DNA of 35,246 bases from contig LKND01000027.1 in the NCBI GenBank assembly GCA_001564275.1, positions 1-35,246 on the forward strand. The letters run 5' to 3'. The notes beneath the pieces are model-generated. The model worked only from the letters and a program-made list of their open reading frames with translations. It had not been told where the DNA came from and made no database searches. The translations under genes and the position numbers were made by a program. Of the stretch, positions 25,220 through 32,952 are shown one piece after another. Origin of the DNA: Natrialbaceae archaeon Tc-Br11_E2g14 (GTDB lineage Archaea; Halobacteriota; Halobacteria; Halobacteriales; Natrialbaceae). Positions within the stretch are counted from its first letter, which is position 1; each line of letters starts with the position of its first letter.

Positions 25220-25330
25220 ATAGTAGCCACCGAACGTCATTGCACACCCCCCACGAGACCATGGCTCAGAACCGGTGACAAACCGGTTCTGAGCCGACTC
25301 GCTGGGAGGGTGTGTGAATCGTTCCAATCG
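25220..25330 (-). repeat. 111-bp intergenic element, copy 1
   Basis: This element is about 80% identical (hand alignment) to 32317-32428 in the reverse orientation. Its centre is a perfect inverted repeat: GGCTCAGAACCGGT (25263-25276), spacer GACAA (25277-25281) and its complement (25282-25295). The outer flanks also resemble each other in reverse, so the whole unit is a quasi-palindrome. It starts 27 bases after the stop of the phosphatidyltransferase gene and reads in the same direction. No coding potential is seen. Confidence 0.75.
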
Positions 25331-25357
25331 TTACGATAGCTGACACGCCTCCCGGAG

Positions 25358-25975
25358 TCAGTCGTCCGAGTCGAGTGTCTGCCAGGACCAGACGAACCGC
25401 TGGCCCGCAGTGACGTGTGTGAAGACCGCAAGGAAAACAAGCGTCCACTCGACGAGCGAGAGTCCATAGCGGACGGGGTTCGTGACGGCCGCAATCCCGA
25501 CGATAACGCCGACGAGCAATAGAATATCGGCGCGGCCGAGTAGCCCGCCATAGATTCGCTCGAGGCCGATCGCTTGCGCCTGCGTTCCAAGGTATGCCGT
25601 CAGCAGGACGCCGGTGAGCGCGAGCATCCCCAACTCGTATTGCTCGACGCCGAGTGCAAGGCCGCCGAGGATCAGGACATCCCCGTATCGATCAAGGGTG
25701 TGATCGAGGAAGTCGCCGGCGTCCGACGTGGTGTCCGTTGCCCGCGCGAGCGCACCGTCGAGCACATCGAAGAAGCCGGTGAGTAAGACGAGTACGGCGG
25801 CCACGAGATACCACGACGAATCGGAGCCACCAAGCACGAGCGCATATCCAGCCCCGGCCGCAGTAACGACGGAGAAAGCCGTGATCGCGTTTGCGGAGAG
25901 ACCGAGCCGGGCTGTGGCGGTGACAGCGGGTGTAATGGCCCGACTAACGAGCGGGCGAAGTTTATCGAGCGTCAT
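25358..25975 (-). CDS. CDP-alcohol phosphatidyltransferase family membrane protein
   Basis: The 205-residue integral membrane protein has about six hydrophobic segments and the full family motif: Asp70 and Asp73-Gly74 (DVLDG), AR (77-78), Gly87, Asp91 and Asp95 (DFLDHTLD). These residues bind Mg2+ and CDP. It transfers an archaetidyl group from CDP-archaeol to an alcohol such as inositol phosphate or glycerol phosphate, so it takes part in membrane lipid head-group synthesis. Sequence alone does not decide the acceptor; archaetidylinositol phosphate synthase is one option. The ATG at 25975 is supported by a possible minus-strand TATA near 26033-26040 with a leader. A ~111-bp repeat element follows its stop. 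Confidence 0.92.
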   Translation of the reverse strand: MTLDKLRPLVSRAITPAVTATARLGLSANAITAFSVVTAAGAGYALVLGGSDSSWYLVAAVLVLLTGFFDVLDGALARATDTTSDAGDFLDHTLDRYGDVLILGGLALGVEQYELGMLALTGVLLTAYLGTQAQAIGLERIYGGLLGRADILLLVGVIVGIAAVTNPVRYGLSLVEWTLVFLAVFTHVTAGQRFVWSWQTLDSDD

Positions 25976-26124
25976 CGCCGTCGGTCGCCTCCACGGTCTG
26001 AGCCCATTCGTAGGCCCAAGTATCTGTGCGCAGGGTATAAGTCACCCTGATCTCGCTTGCGCCGATAGACTCCGGTAACGTCTATTTCCCAGGGACCCGT
26101 CCTCTAAAGGGAACAGCGAGAGTT

Positions 26125-26146
26125 CCACGGGTCACCTGACCCGTGG
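26125..26146. repeat. Isolated perfect hairpin between divergent genes
   Basis: CCACGGGTCA, CC, then TGACCCGTGG form a 10-base inverted repeat, followed on the plus strand by TTGTTTAC. No plus-strand gene ends before it, so an ordinary terminator is unlikely. Hairpins with this look occur at the ends of IS200/IS605-type elements, so a solo remnant is possible. Confidence 0.4.
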
Positions 26147-26293
26147 TTGTTTACAAATGACCGTGTCTACGGAAATCCATTGATCGGGTAGATCTGAAAG
26201 CCAACACACACACCACTGCGGTCATCAGCATCGCCCGAGCGACCCCCGGACCCCCGCCTCCGAAGCAACCCCCTCGAGGAACCCGCAGGACTT

Positions 26294-26301
26294 ACCTTAT
26301 C
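26294..26301 (+). promoter_or_regulatory. Probable TATA box of mutS
   Basis: ACCTTATC lies 20-27 bases before the mutS ATG, which suits a leaderless or nearly leaderless transcript. The match to TTTAWA is only partial. Confidence 0.4.
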
Positions 26302-26320
26302 ACAACACACTCGAGCGCAT

Positions 26321-29002
26321 ATGACCGAGGCGACGGGTATCGTCGGGGAGTTCCTCTCGCTGAAAGCCGAGACCGACGCCGACCTGCTGGCGATGCAGTG
26401 TGGGGACTTCTACGAGTTCTTCGGCGAGGACGCCGAGTTGGTGGGCGAGGAACTCGAGTTGAAGGTGACATCGAAGTCCTCCCAGGGCCAGTCGTATCCG
26501 ATGGCCGGCGTGCCGCTGAACGACCTGACGCCGTACGTGAAAGCGCTCGTCGAGCGGGGCTATCGCGTGGCTGTGGCCGACCAGTACGAGACCGACGACG
26601 GGCACGCGCGCGAGGTCGTCCGCGTCGTGACCCCGGGAACGTTCCTCGAGACGAGCGACGCGGACGCCCAGTACCTGGCAGCGGTGGTCGCAGCGGACGA
26701 ACCAGCGGGAACCCACCGGAACGACGGTACGGACCCCACCTACGGCCTCGCCTTTGCCGACGTGACCACGGGCCAGTTCGTCGTCACGAGCGCCACGGGC
26801 GCCGACGACGCGATGACCGAACTGTACCGCTTCGATCCCGTCGAGGTCCTCCCGGGCCCCGAGATCCGCACCGACGACGACCTGCTCGCCGGGTTCCGCG
26901 ACCGCCTCGACGCCCGGTGCTCGCTGTTCGACACCGAGGCCTTCGCCCCAAAGCGGGCCACCCACCGCGTTCGCGAGCAGTTCGGCCGGGAGACCGTCGA
27001 CCGCCTCGAGCTCTCGCCCGCGACGAGAGCCGCCGCCGGTGGCGTCCTCGCCTACGTCGAGGATACCGGCGTGGGCGTCCTGGCCTCGATGACCCGCCTC
27101 CAGACCCACCGCGGAGACGACCACGTCACCCTCGACGCCACCACTCAGCGCAACCTCGAGTTGACCGAGACGATGCAGGGCGACCGCGAGGGATCACTCT
27201 TTGCGACAATCGACCACACGAAGACGAGCGCCGGTGGGCGGCTCTTGAAGGAGTGGCTCCAGCGACCCCGCCGCGCCCTCGAGACCCTCGAAACCCGACA
27301 GCGGGCAGTGGGTGCCCTCGCGAGCGCGGCCCTGGCTCGCGACGAACTCCAGGAGACGTTGGGGACCGCCTACGACCTCGAGCGGCTGGCCGCCCGGACG
27401 ACCCACGGGAGCGCGGACGCTCGCGACCTGCTCGCCGTGCATGACACCCTGGCACTGCTCCCCCGGGTCGCCGACGTGGTCGATTCGACACCCGCCCTCG
27501 CGGATTCGCCGCTCTCCAGGGTGCTCGGGCAGGTCGACCACGAGGCGGCCGCCGATCTCCAGGCGAGGCTCGCTGAGGCCCTCGCTGAGGACCCACCCTC
27601 GACGGTCACCCAGGGTGGCCTGTTCGCTCACGGCTACGACGAGGAACTCGACGACCTGATCGAGCGCCACGAGGAGCTGACGACGTGGCTCGAGACGCTC
27701 GCCGACCGCGAGAAACGCCAGTACGGCCTGAGTCACGTCAGCGTCGACCGGAACAAGACCGACGGCTACTACATCCAGGTGGGGCGCTCCGTCGCCGATC
27801 AGGTGCCCGAGCACTACGAGGAGATCAAACAGTTGAAAAACTCGAAACGGTTTACCACAGCGGACCTCGAGGAGAAAGAGCGCGAGATGTTGCGCCTCGA
27901 GGAACGCCGGGGGGACCTCGAGTACGAACTGTTCGAGGCGCTTCGCGAGCGCGTGGCCGAAGCGGCAACCCTGCTCCAGGACGTCGGGCGAACGCTGGCG
28001 ACGGTGGATGCCATGGCAAGTCTGGCGACCCACGCCGCCGAGAACGGCTGGATCGCTCCCGACCTCCACCGTGGAGCGACCCTCAACATCGAACAAGGAC
28101 GTCACCCCGTCGTCGAGCAGACCACGGAGTTCGTGCCCAACGACGTGGCGATGGACACCGATCGAAACTTCCTGGTCGTCACCGGCCCCAACATGTCCGG
28201 GAAGTCGACGTACATGCGCCAGGTTGCCTGCATCGTGCTGCTGGCTCAGATCGGGAGTTTCGTCCCCGCCCGCGAGGCCGAGATCGGGCTCGTCGACGGA
28301 ATCTTCACCCGTGTGGGGGCGCTCGACGAACTCGCTCAGGGACGGTCGACGTTCATGGTCGAGATGAGCGAACTCTCGAACATCCTCCACGCGGCCACGG
28401 ACGAGTCGCTCGTGATCCTCGACGAGGTGGGTCGGGGGACGGCGACCTACGACGGCATCTCCATCGCCTGGGCCGCCACCGAGTACCTCCACAACGAGGT
28501 GCGGGCGAAGACCCTCTTTGCGACCCACTACCACGAACTGACGGGGCTGGCCGAGCACCTGCCGCGGGTGGCGAACGTCCACATCGCCGCCGACGAACGC
28601 GACGGCGACGTCACCTTCCTCCGGACCGTCCGGGACGGCCCGACAGACCGTTCGTACGGGATCCACGTGGCGGACCTCGCGGGCGTCCCGGGGCCCGTCG
28701 TCGACCGCGCACGGGACGTCCTCGACCGCCTCCGCGAGGAGCAGGCCATCGAGGCGAAGGGCGGGGGCTCGAGCGAGCCCGTCCAGACGGTGTTCGACGT
28801 CTCGAGCGGGAGCTTTCGCGGCCCGGCGAACACGGATGGTGGCGGTCCGAAATCCCCACCTGACGGTGACGGGGACGACTCGCTCGACCCCGACGCGGCC
28901 GCAGTCCTCGAGGAACTGACCGACGCGAACGTCGAGGAGACGCCGCCCGTCGAACTGATGGCACGAGTCCAGGCGTGGCAACGGAGGCTCGAGGATGAGT
29001 GA
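26321..29002 (+). CDS. mutS: DNA mismatch repair protein MutS
   Basis: This 893-residue MutS1 homologue has the mismatch-reading Phe-Tyr-Glu motif (GDFYEFFGED, residues 28-37), clamp and lever domains, and a C-terminal ABC-type ATPase with Walker A GPNMSGKSTYMRQ (about 622-634), ILDEVGRGTATYDG and ATHYHEL. The final 80 residues include a Gly/Asp/Pro-rich acidic linker followed by a short helix (ELTDANVEETPPVELMARVQ), as in bacterial MutS tetramerisation tails. It starts repair by binding mispaired bases. The stop overlaps the mutL start by 8 bases, so the two proteins are translationally coupled. Archaea usually lack MutS/MutL; haloarchaea acquired them from bacteria, which this gene pair fits. 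Confidence 0.97.
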   Translation: MTEATGIVGEFLSLKAETDADLLAMQCGDFYEFFGEDAELVGEELELKVTSKSSQGQSYPMAGVPLNDLTPYVKALVERGYRVAVADQYETDDGHAREVVRVVTPGTFLETSDADAQYLAAVVAADEPAGTHRNDGTDPTYGLAFADVTTGQFVVTSATGADDAMTELYRFDPVEVLPGPEIRTDDDLLAGFRDRLDARCSLFDTEAFAPKRATHRVREQFGRETVDRLELSPATRAAAGGVLAYVEDTGVGVLASMTRLQTHRGDDHVTLDATTQRNLELTETMQGDREGSLFATIDHTKTSAGGRLLKEWLQRPRRALETLETRQRAVGALASAALARDELQETLGTAYDLERLAARTTHGSADARDLLAVHDTLALLPRVADVVDSTPALADSPLSRVLGQVDHEAAADLQARLAEALAEDPPSTVTQGGLFAHGYDEELDDLIERHEELTTWLETLADREKRQYGLSHVSVDRNKTDGYYIQVGRSVADQVPEHYEEIKQLKNSKRFTTADLEEKEREMLRLEERRGDLEYELFEALRERVAEAATLLQDVGRTLATVDAMASLATHAAENGWIAPDLHRGATLNIEQGRHPVVEQTTEFVPNDVAMDTDRNFLVVTGPNMSGKSTYMRQVACIVLLAQIGSFVPAREAEIGLVDGIFTRVGALDELAQGRSTFMVEMSELSNILHAATDESLVILDEVGRGTATYDGISIAWAATEYLHNEVRAKTLFATHYHELTGLAEHLPRVANVHIAADERDGDVTFLRTVRDGPTDRSYGIHVADLAGVPGPVVDRARDVLDRLREEQAIEAKGGGSSEPVQTVFDVSSGSFRGPANTDGGGPKSPPDGDGDDSLDPDAAAVLEELTDANVEETPPVELMARVQAWQRRLEDE

Positions 29003-31154
29003 CAACGAACCCGAAAGCGAGATTCAGCAACTCGACGAGGACACCGTCGCCCGAATTGCCGCGGGTGAGGTCGTCGAGCGACCCGCCTCCGCGGTCAAGG
29101 AACTCCTCGAGAACAGCCTGGACGCCGACGCGAACAGGGTCGAGGTGGCCGTCGAGGTCGGCGGCACCGAATCGATCCGGGTGACCGACGACGGCCGTGG
29201 GATGACCGAGGCCGACGTTCGGCGAGCAGTTCGCCAGCACACCACGAGCAAGATCGCCGACCTCGAGGATCTCGAGTCCGGCGTCGCCACCCTCGGCTTC
29301 CGGGGGGAGGCCCTGCACACGATCGGCTCCGTCTCGAGGATGCGGATTCGGACGCGCCCCCGCACTGATCGCGATGGTGGGGGTGACGAGAGGGGCACCG
29401 AACTCGTCTACGAGGGGGGTGACGTCGTGTCGGTCGAACCCACCGGCTGTCCGACGGGAACGACCGTGGAAGTGACCGACCTGTTTTACAATACCCCGGC
29501 GAGGCGCAAGTTCCTCAAGACCACGGCGACCGAGTTCGCCCACGTCAATCGAATCGTGACACGGTACGCCCTCGCCAATCCGGACGTGGCGATGTCGCTC
29601 GTCCACGACGGCCGGGAGATCTTCGCGACCACGGGTCAGGGAAGCCTCGAGGCGGCCGTCCTCGCGGTCTACGGTCGGGAAGTAGCCCAGTCGATGATCG
29701 AGGTCGACGCCGGTGGGGAGGAGCTCCCCGTCGGTCCCCTTGAATCGGTTTCGGGGATCGTTTCCCATCCAGAGACGAACCGGGCCACTCGGGAGTACCT
29801 CGCGACGTACGTCAACGGTCGAGCCGTCACCTCGAGTGCGATCCGCGAGGGGATCATGGACGCCTACGGCGGCCAGCTTAGTGGCGATCGGTACCCGTTC
29901 GTGGTGCTCTTTCTCGAGGTTCCCGGCGACGCCGTCGACGTCAACGTCCACCCCAGAAAGCGCGAGGTCCGCTTCGACGACGACGATGCCGTCCGCCGTG
30001 GGGTCGAATCGGCAGTCGAGGGCGCCCTGCTCGAGCACGGCTTGCTTCGGTCGCGGGCCCCGCGGGGACGGTCGGCACCCGCGGAGACGGATGTTCGACC
30101 GGGGGCCGACGAGGAGTCAGACGACCATTCGTCGAGCGCGGGGGCAAGCCCCTCGAGCCGATCCGAATCGGGATCGCGAGAGCGCACGAGAGAGACGGGC
30201 GCTGCCGACAGCCAGGCTGAAACGAAACCGACCGACAGCCAGGCTGAAACGAAAGCAACCGACAACCCAGTGGGAACGCCAGCGGGCAAGGGACAGCGCC
30301 ATACCGCCACGGACGAGAGTCAGACAGGCCCACTCACTGACGAGGGTCACTCGGACGCAGCCACAGCCGACGGCGAACCAACCAGCACGACCCCACCCCG
30401 CTCGGCAGAGTCTCGAGGCGATCGGTCGCCGACAGCGGGCGGAAACAGCGGCTGGTTCGAACCTGTAGACGGGGGCACGTTCGATCCCGGGACCGAACAG
30501 CGGACCCTCGACGGGGAGACGACCACCGAGGGAGCGACCCGGACGTACGACACCCTCCCACGGCTGCGAGTACTCGGCCAGCTCCGGGACACCTTCCTCG
30601 TCTGTGAGACGCCGGACGGACTGGTCCTGATCGACCAGCACGCCGCCGACGAGCGGGTCAACTACGAGCGCCTTCGGGGGGCCTTCGCCGACGATACAAC
30701 CGCCCAGGCACTGGCCGACCCCGTCACCCTCGAGTTGACCGCCATCGAGGCCGAGACGTTCGAACACTACCGCGAGGCACTCTCTCGACTGGGGTTCGCC
30801 GCTGACCGGGTGGACGACCGAACGGTCGCCGTGACGACCGTTCCCGCCGTCCTCGAGAAGACCCTCGAGCCGACCCAGTTGCGGGACGTGCTGACGTCGT
30901 TCGTCGGCGGCGATCACGAGGCCGGCGCCGAAACGGTCGAGGAACTGGCCGACGAGTTTCTCGGCGACCTCGCGTGCTATCCCTCCATCACGGGCAACAC
31001 CTCGCTCACGGAGGGGTCAGTCGTCGACTTGCTCGCGGCCCTGGACGACTGCGAGAACCCGTACGCCTGTCCTCACGGTCGTCCCGTCATCGTCCAGTTC
31101 TCCTATGGCGAACTCGAGGATCGTTTCGAGCGGGATTATCCCGGCCACAGCTGA
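28995..31154 (+). CDS. mutL: DNA mismatch repair protein MutL
   Basis: The 719-residue protein has the N-terminal GHKL ATPase (ENSLDADANRVEV, DDGRGM, GFRGEALHTIG; residues 36-100) and a C-terminal dimerisation/endonuclease domain. The endonuclease motif DQHAADERVNYE (about 546-557) is intact, and ACPHGRP (about 690-696) is present, so it is a nicking MutL as in organisms without MutH. The linker (about 345-515) is long, acidic and low in complexity and contains two direct 27-base units (30207-30260) encoding DSQAETKPT and DSQAETKAT. Linkers in this family vary widely. It overlaps mutS by 8 bases and precedes trmG10. Confidence 0.97.
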   Translation: MSDNEPESEIQQLDEDTVARIAAGEVVERPASAVKELLENSLDADANRVEVAVEVGGTESIRVTDDGRGMTEADVRRAVRQHTTSKIADLEDLESGVATLGFRGEALHTIGSVSRMRIRTRPRTDRDGGGDERGTELVYEGGDVVSVEPTGCPTGTTVEVTDLFYNTPARRKFLKTTATEFAHVNRIVTRYALANPDVAMSLVHDGREIFATTGQGSLEAAVLAVYGREVAQSMIEVDAGGEELPVGPLESVSGIVSHPETNRATREYLATYVNGRAVTSSAIREGIMDAYGGQLSGDRYPFVVLFLEVPGDAVDVNVHPRKREVRFDDDDAVRRGVESAVEGALLEHGLLRSRAPRGRSAPAETDVRPGADEESDDHSSSAGASPSSRSESGSRERTRETGAADSQAETKPTDSQAETKATDNPVGTPAGKGQRHTATDESQTGPLTDEGHSDAATADGEPTSTTPPRSAESRGDRSPTAGGNSGWFEPVDGGTFDPGTEQRTLDGETTTEGATRTYDTLPRLRVLGQLRDTFLVCETPDGLVLIDQHAADERVNYERLRGAFADDTTAQALADPVTLELTAIEAETFEHYREALSRLGFAADRVDDRTVAVTTVPAVLEKTLEPTQLRDVLTSFVGGDHEAGAETVEELADEFLGDLACYPSITGNTSLTEGSVVDLLAALDDCENPYACPHGRPVIVQFSYGELEDRFERDYPGHS
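30207..30260 (+). repeat. Two 27-base tandem units in the MutL linker
   Basis: Two in-frame units of 27 bases differ at few positions and encode DSQAETK(P/A)T twice. They lie in the flexible linker, where length change does not break the frame, and may expand or contract by slippage. Confidence 0.7.
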
Positions 31155-31243
31155 GTTCGTTCAGGCGCGACATCCCGCTTGGTGGCTGCTCGCGGGCACC
31201 GGAAACGGTACCCTCATGATCCGTCCGCCCCCTCGACTCGAGC

Positions 31244-32323
31244 GTGTACGTACTCGAGCTCGGCGGCGACGACGATGCCTTCGCAGCTTGCGAGAGTCGC
31301 GTGGCCGCCACCGGGATCCGCCCATTGGCACCGGGGCTGGCCCTCGCCGACGCCGTCAACCCCGACCGACTCCGCGGCCTCGCCTACACACACCGGGCGA
31401 GCGAACTGCTCGGGCACACCGACGCCTCGCTCTCGAGTGCGCGCGCCCTCCTCGAGGCCGCCGCAATCGACCGGGAGGGCTCGGTCGCCGTCCGTGGGAC
31501 CGATGTCCACGGCTCGAGTGGCGTCTCGACCGCCGCGGTCGAGCGGGAATTGGGGAGCGTCCTCGTCGACCGTGGGTTTTCCGTGGACCTGGAAAACCCG
31601 GACCACGTGTGCAGGGTGGCGTTTTCGGTCGGTGACCGCCCGTCGTACGCGGCCGGTCCAGCGAGTGAGGACGGCGACGGTCTGGGCGAGCACGTTTCGG
31701 TCTGTGCCGTCGGTTGGCTCGCCGCCGAGAGCGTACGGGACTTCGGCTCGCGAGCCCCCACCGATAAGCCCTTCTTCCAGCCCGGGAGTATGGATCCGCT
31801 GCTGGCACGAGCCGTGGTCAACATGGCCAGGGCCGGGCCGGGACGTAGCCTCTTGGACCCGATGTGCGGAACAGGTGGCGTCCTCGTCGAGGGTGGCCTC
31901 GTCGGGGCGGACGTGATCGGCACGGACGCCCAGTCGAAGATGGTCGCGGGGGCACGAACGAACCTCGCGCACTTCCTCGATCGTGAGGGCCACACAGCCA
32001 CCGGCAACGTCCCTGGGGACTGGTACGTCGCTCGGGGGGACGGGACCAGCCTGCCTCTCCCGGATGGCAGCGTCGACGCCGTCGTCTTCGACGCCCCCTA
32101 CGGCCGCCAGTCGAAGATCGAACGGCACCGCCTCGAGGACCTCGTCTCGGGCGCGCTGTCGGAGGCGCGACGAGTGGGCGACCGCGCGGTGGTCGTGGCC
32201 GATCGCCCCTGGACGGGGGCGGCGCTGGCGGCGGGGTGGGACCTCGAGGCGACCTTCGAGCGACGTGTCCATCGGTCGTTGACGCGACACGTACTGGTAC
32301 TCACCAGCTGTAGTACCAATTGA
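31244..32323 (+). CDS. trmG10: tRNA (guanine10-N2)-dimethyltransferase (Trm-G10/aTrm11)
   Basis: The 359-residue protein has an N-terminal THUMP-like domain (about 1-155: MYVLELGGDDDAFAACESRV, RALLEAAAIDREGSVAVRGT) and a Rossmann methyltransferase domain. SAM motif I is LLDPMCGTGGVLVEGGL (about 204-220), and the catalytic motif IV reads FDAPYG (about 281-286), a haloarchaeal-style variant of DPPYG. It methylates G10 of tRNA. The start is GTG at 31244. The gene follows mutL by about 90 bases and may be co-transcribed. Its stop codon (TGA, 32321-32323) lies inside the first bases of repeat element copy 2, so the last two or three residues may derive from it. Confidence 0.93.
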   Translation: MYVLELGGDDDAFAACESRVAATGIRPLAPGLALADAVNPDRLRGLAYTHRASELLGHTDASLSSARALLEAAAIDREGSVAVRGTDVHGSSGVSTAAVERELGSVLVDRGFSVDLENPDHVCRVAFSVGDRPSYAAGPASEDGDGLGEHVSVCAVGWLAAESVRDFGSRAPTDKPFFQPGSMDPLLARAVVNMARAGPGRSLLDPMCGTGGVLVEGGLVGADVIGTDAQSKMVAGARTNLAHFLDREGHTATGNVPGDWYVARGDGTSLPLPDGSVDAVVFDAPYGRQSKIERHRLEDLVSGALSEARRVGDRAVVVADRPWTGAALAAGWDLEATFERRVHRSLTRHVLVLTSCSTN

Positions 32324-32428
32324 AACGAGTTACAGACCCGCACAGCGAGGCGGCTCAGAACCGGTGACAAACCGGTTCTGAGCCATGGTATCGTGAGGGT
32401 GTGTACAATGACGGCCAGTGGCGACTGT
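32317..32428 (+). repeat. 111-bp intergenic element, copy 2
   Basis: This is the second copy of the element at 25220-25330, in the opposite window orientation but in the same orientation to the preceding gene. Core: GGCTCAGAACCGGT (32352-32365), spacer GACAA (32366-32370), complement (32371-32384). Left flank matches 32/40 bases without gaps; right flank matches at similar level with one gap. It overlaps the trmG10 stop codon and precedes a convergent gene. Confidence 0.75.
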
Positions 32429-32465
32429 AGACCCCCCACAGCAGCGAGGTCCCGGCCGCGACCGG

Positions 32466-32840
32466 TCACCGAAAGCGAGCCAGGATCGAATCGCCCCCGG
32501 CCACGATCAGACCAACGGCGAACGCGCCCGTCCAGCAGGCCAATGCGAGTGATTCGTCGCCGGGCGTCTCGACGGAGAGAACCTGCCAGAGGCCCACAGC
32601 CGTGAGCCAGTGGGCGACCCCGAACCGCCAGACGTGCGTGTGTGTCAGTCGAGGGTCCTCCAGACGAACGACGGCCACCCCCAGCGCCGTTCCGGGCGCA
32701 AGCGCGAGGAGGCTTAGCGACCACGAGAGGAAGAACCCACCGTCGTCGTAGATCCCAAAGAGCGCACCCATCGGGAGGGCGACGACGATGGCACACGTCA
32801 GTACGATACCGGCGGCCTCGAGTCGGTCGGCAAGGGACAT
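32466..32840 (-). CDS. Small membrane protein, unknown function
   Basis: The 124-residue protein has four likely membrane helices (about 10-30, 36-58, 74-90 and 98-116) with a VRLEDPRLTHTHVWRFG loop in the middle. No enzymatic motif is seen. It starts with ATG at 32840 (MSLADRLEAAGIVL) and faces trmG10 across repeat copy 2. Codon use is like its neighbours, so it is likely a real haloarchaeal gene. Function unknown. Confidence 0.8.
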   Translation of the reverse strand: MSLADRLEAAGIVLTCAIVVALPMGALFGIYDDGGFFLSWSLSLLALAPGTALGVAVVRLEDPRLTHTHVWRFGVAHWLTAVGLWQVLSVETPGDESLALACWTGAFAVGLIVAGGDSILARFR

Positions 32841-32952
32841 GTCTCGAGGATCGCAGGCGATCGGGAACAGCGTGGCGGTTTGGGCACCCCGAAGGAGCGA
32901 CGAACGGCCGCAATATTATCGAGACCGACCAGAACGGCGCGAAAGTCCGCTT

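Larger units (their letters stand above)
25976..26320. other. Divergent intergenic region between the phosphatidyltransferase gene and mutS
   Basis: This 345-base region contains the minus-strand promoter of the upstream gene, an isolated perfect hairpin (26125-26146) and the mutS TATA box. No open frame with codon use like the neighbours is seen. Confidence 0.6.

Noticed and set aside
25220-25330. Simple intrinsic terminator for the phosphatidyltransferase gene
   Set aside because: The conserved flanks and a second full copy elsewhere exceed what a terminator hairpin needs, though termination may still occur there.
27194-29005. 603-codon open frame on the minus strand inside mutS
   Set aside because: Antisense of MutS; absence of stop codons is expected from GC-rich third positions.
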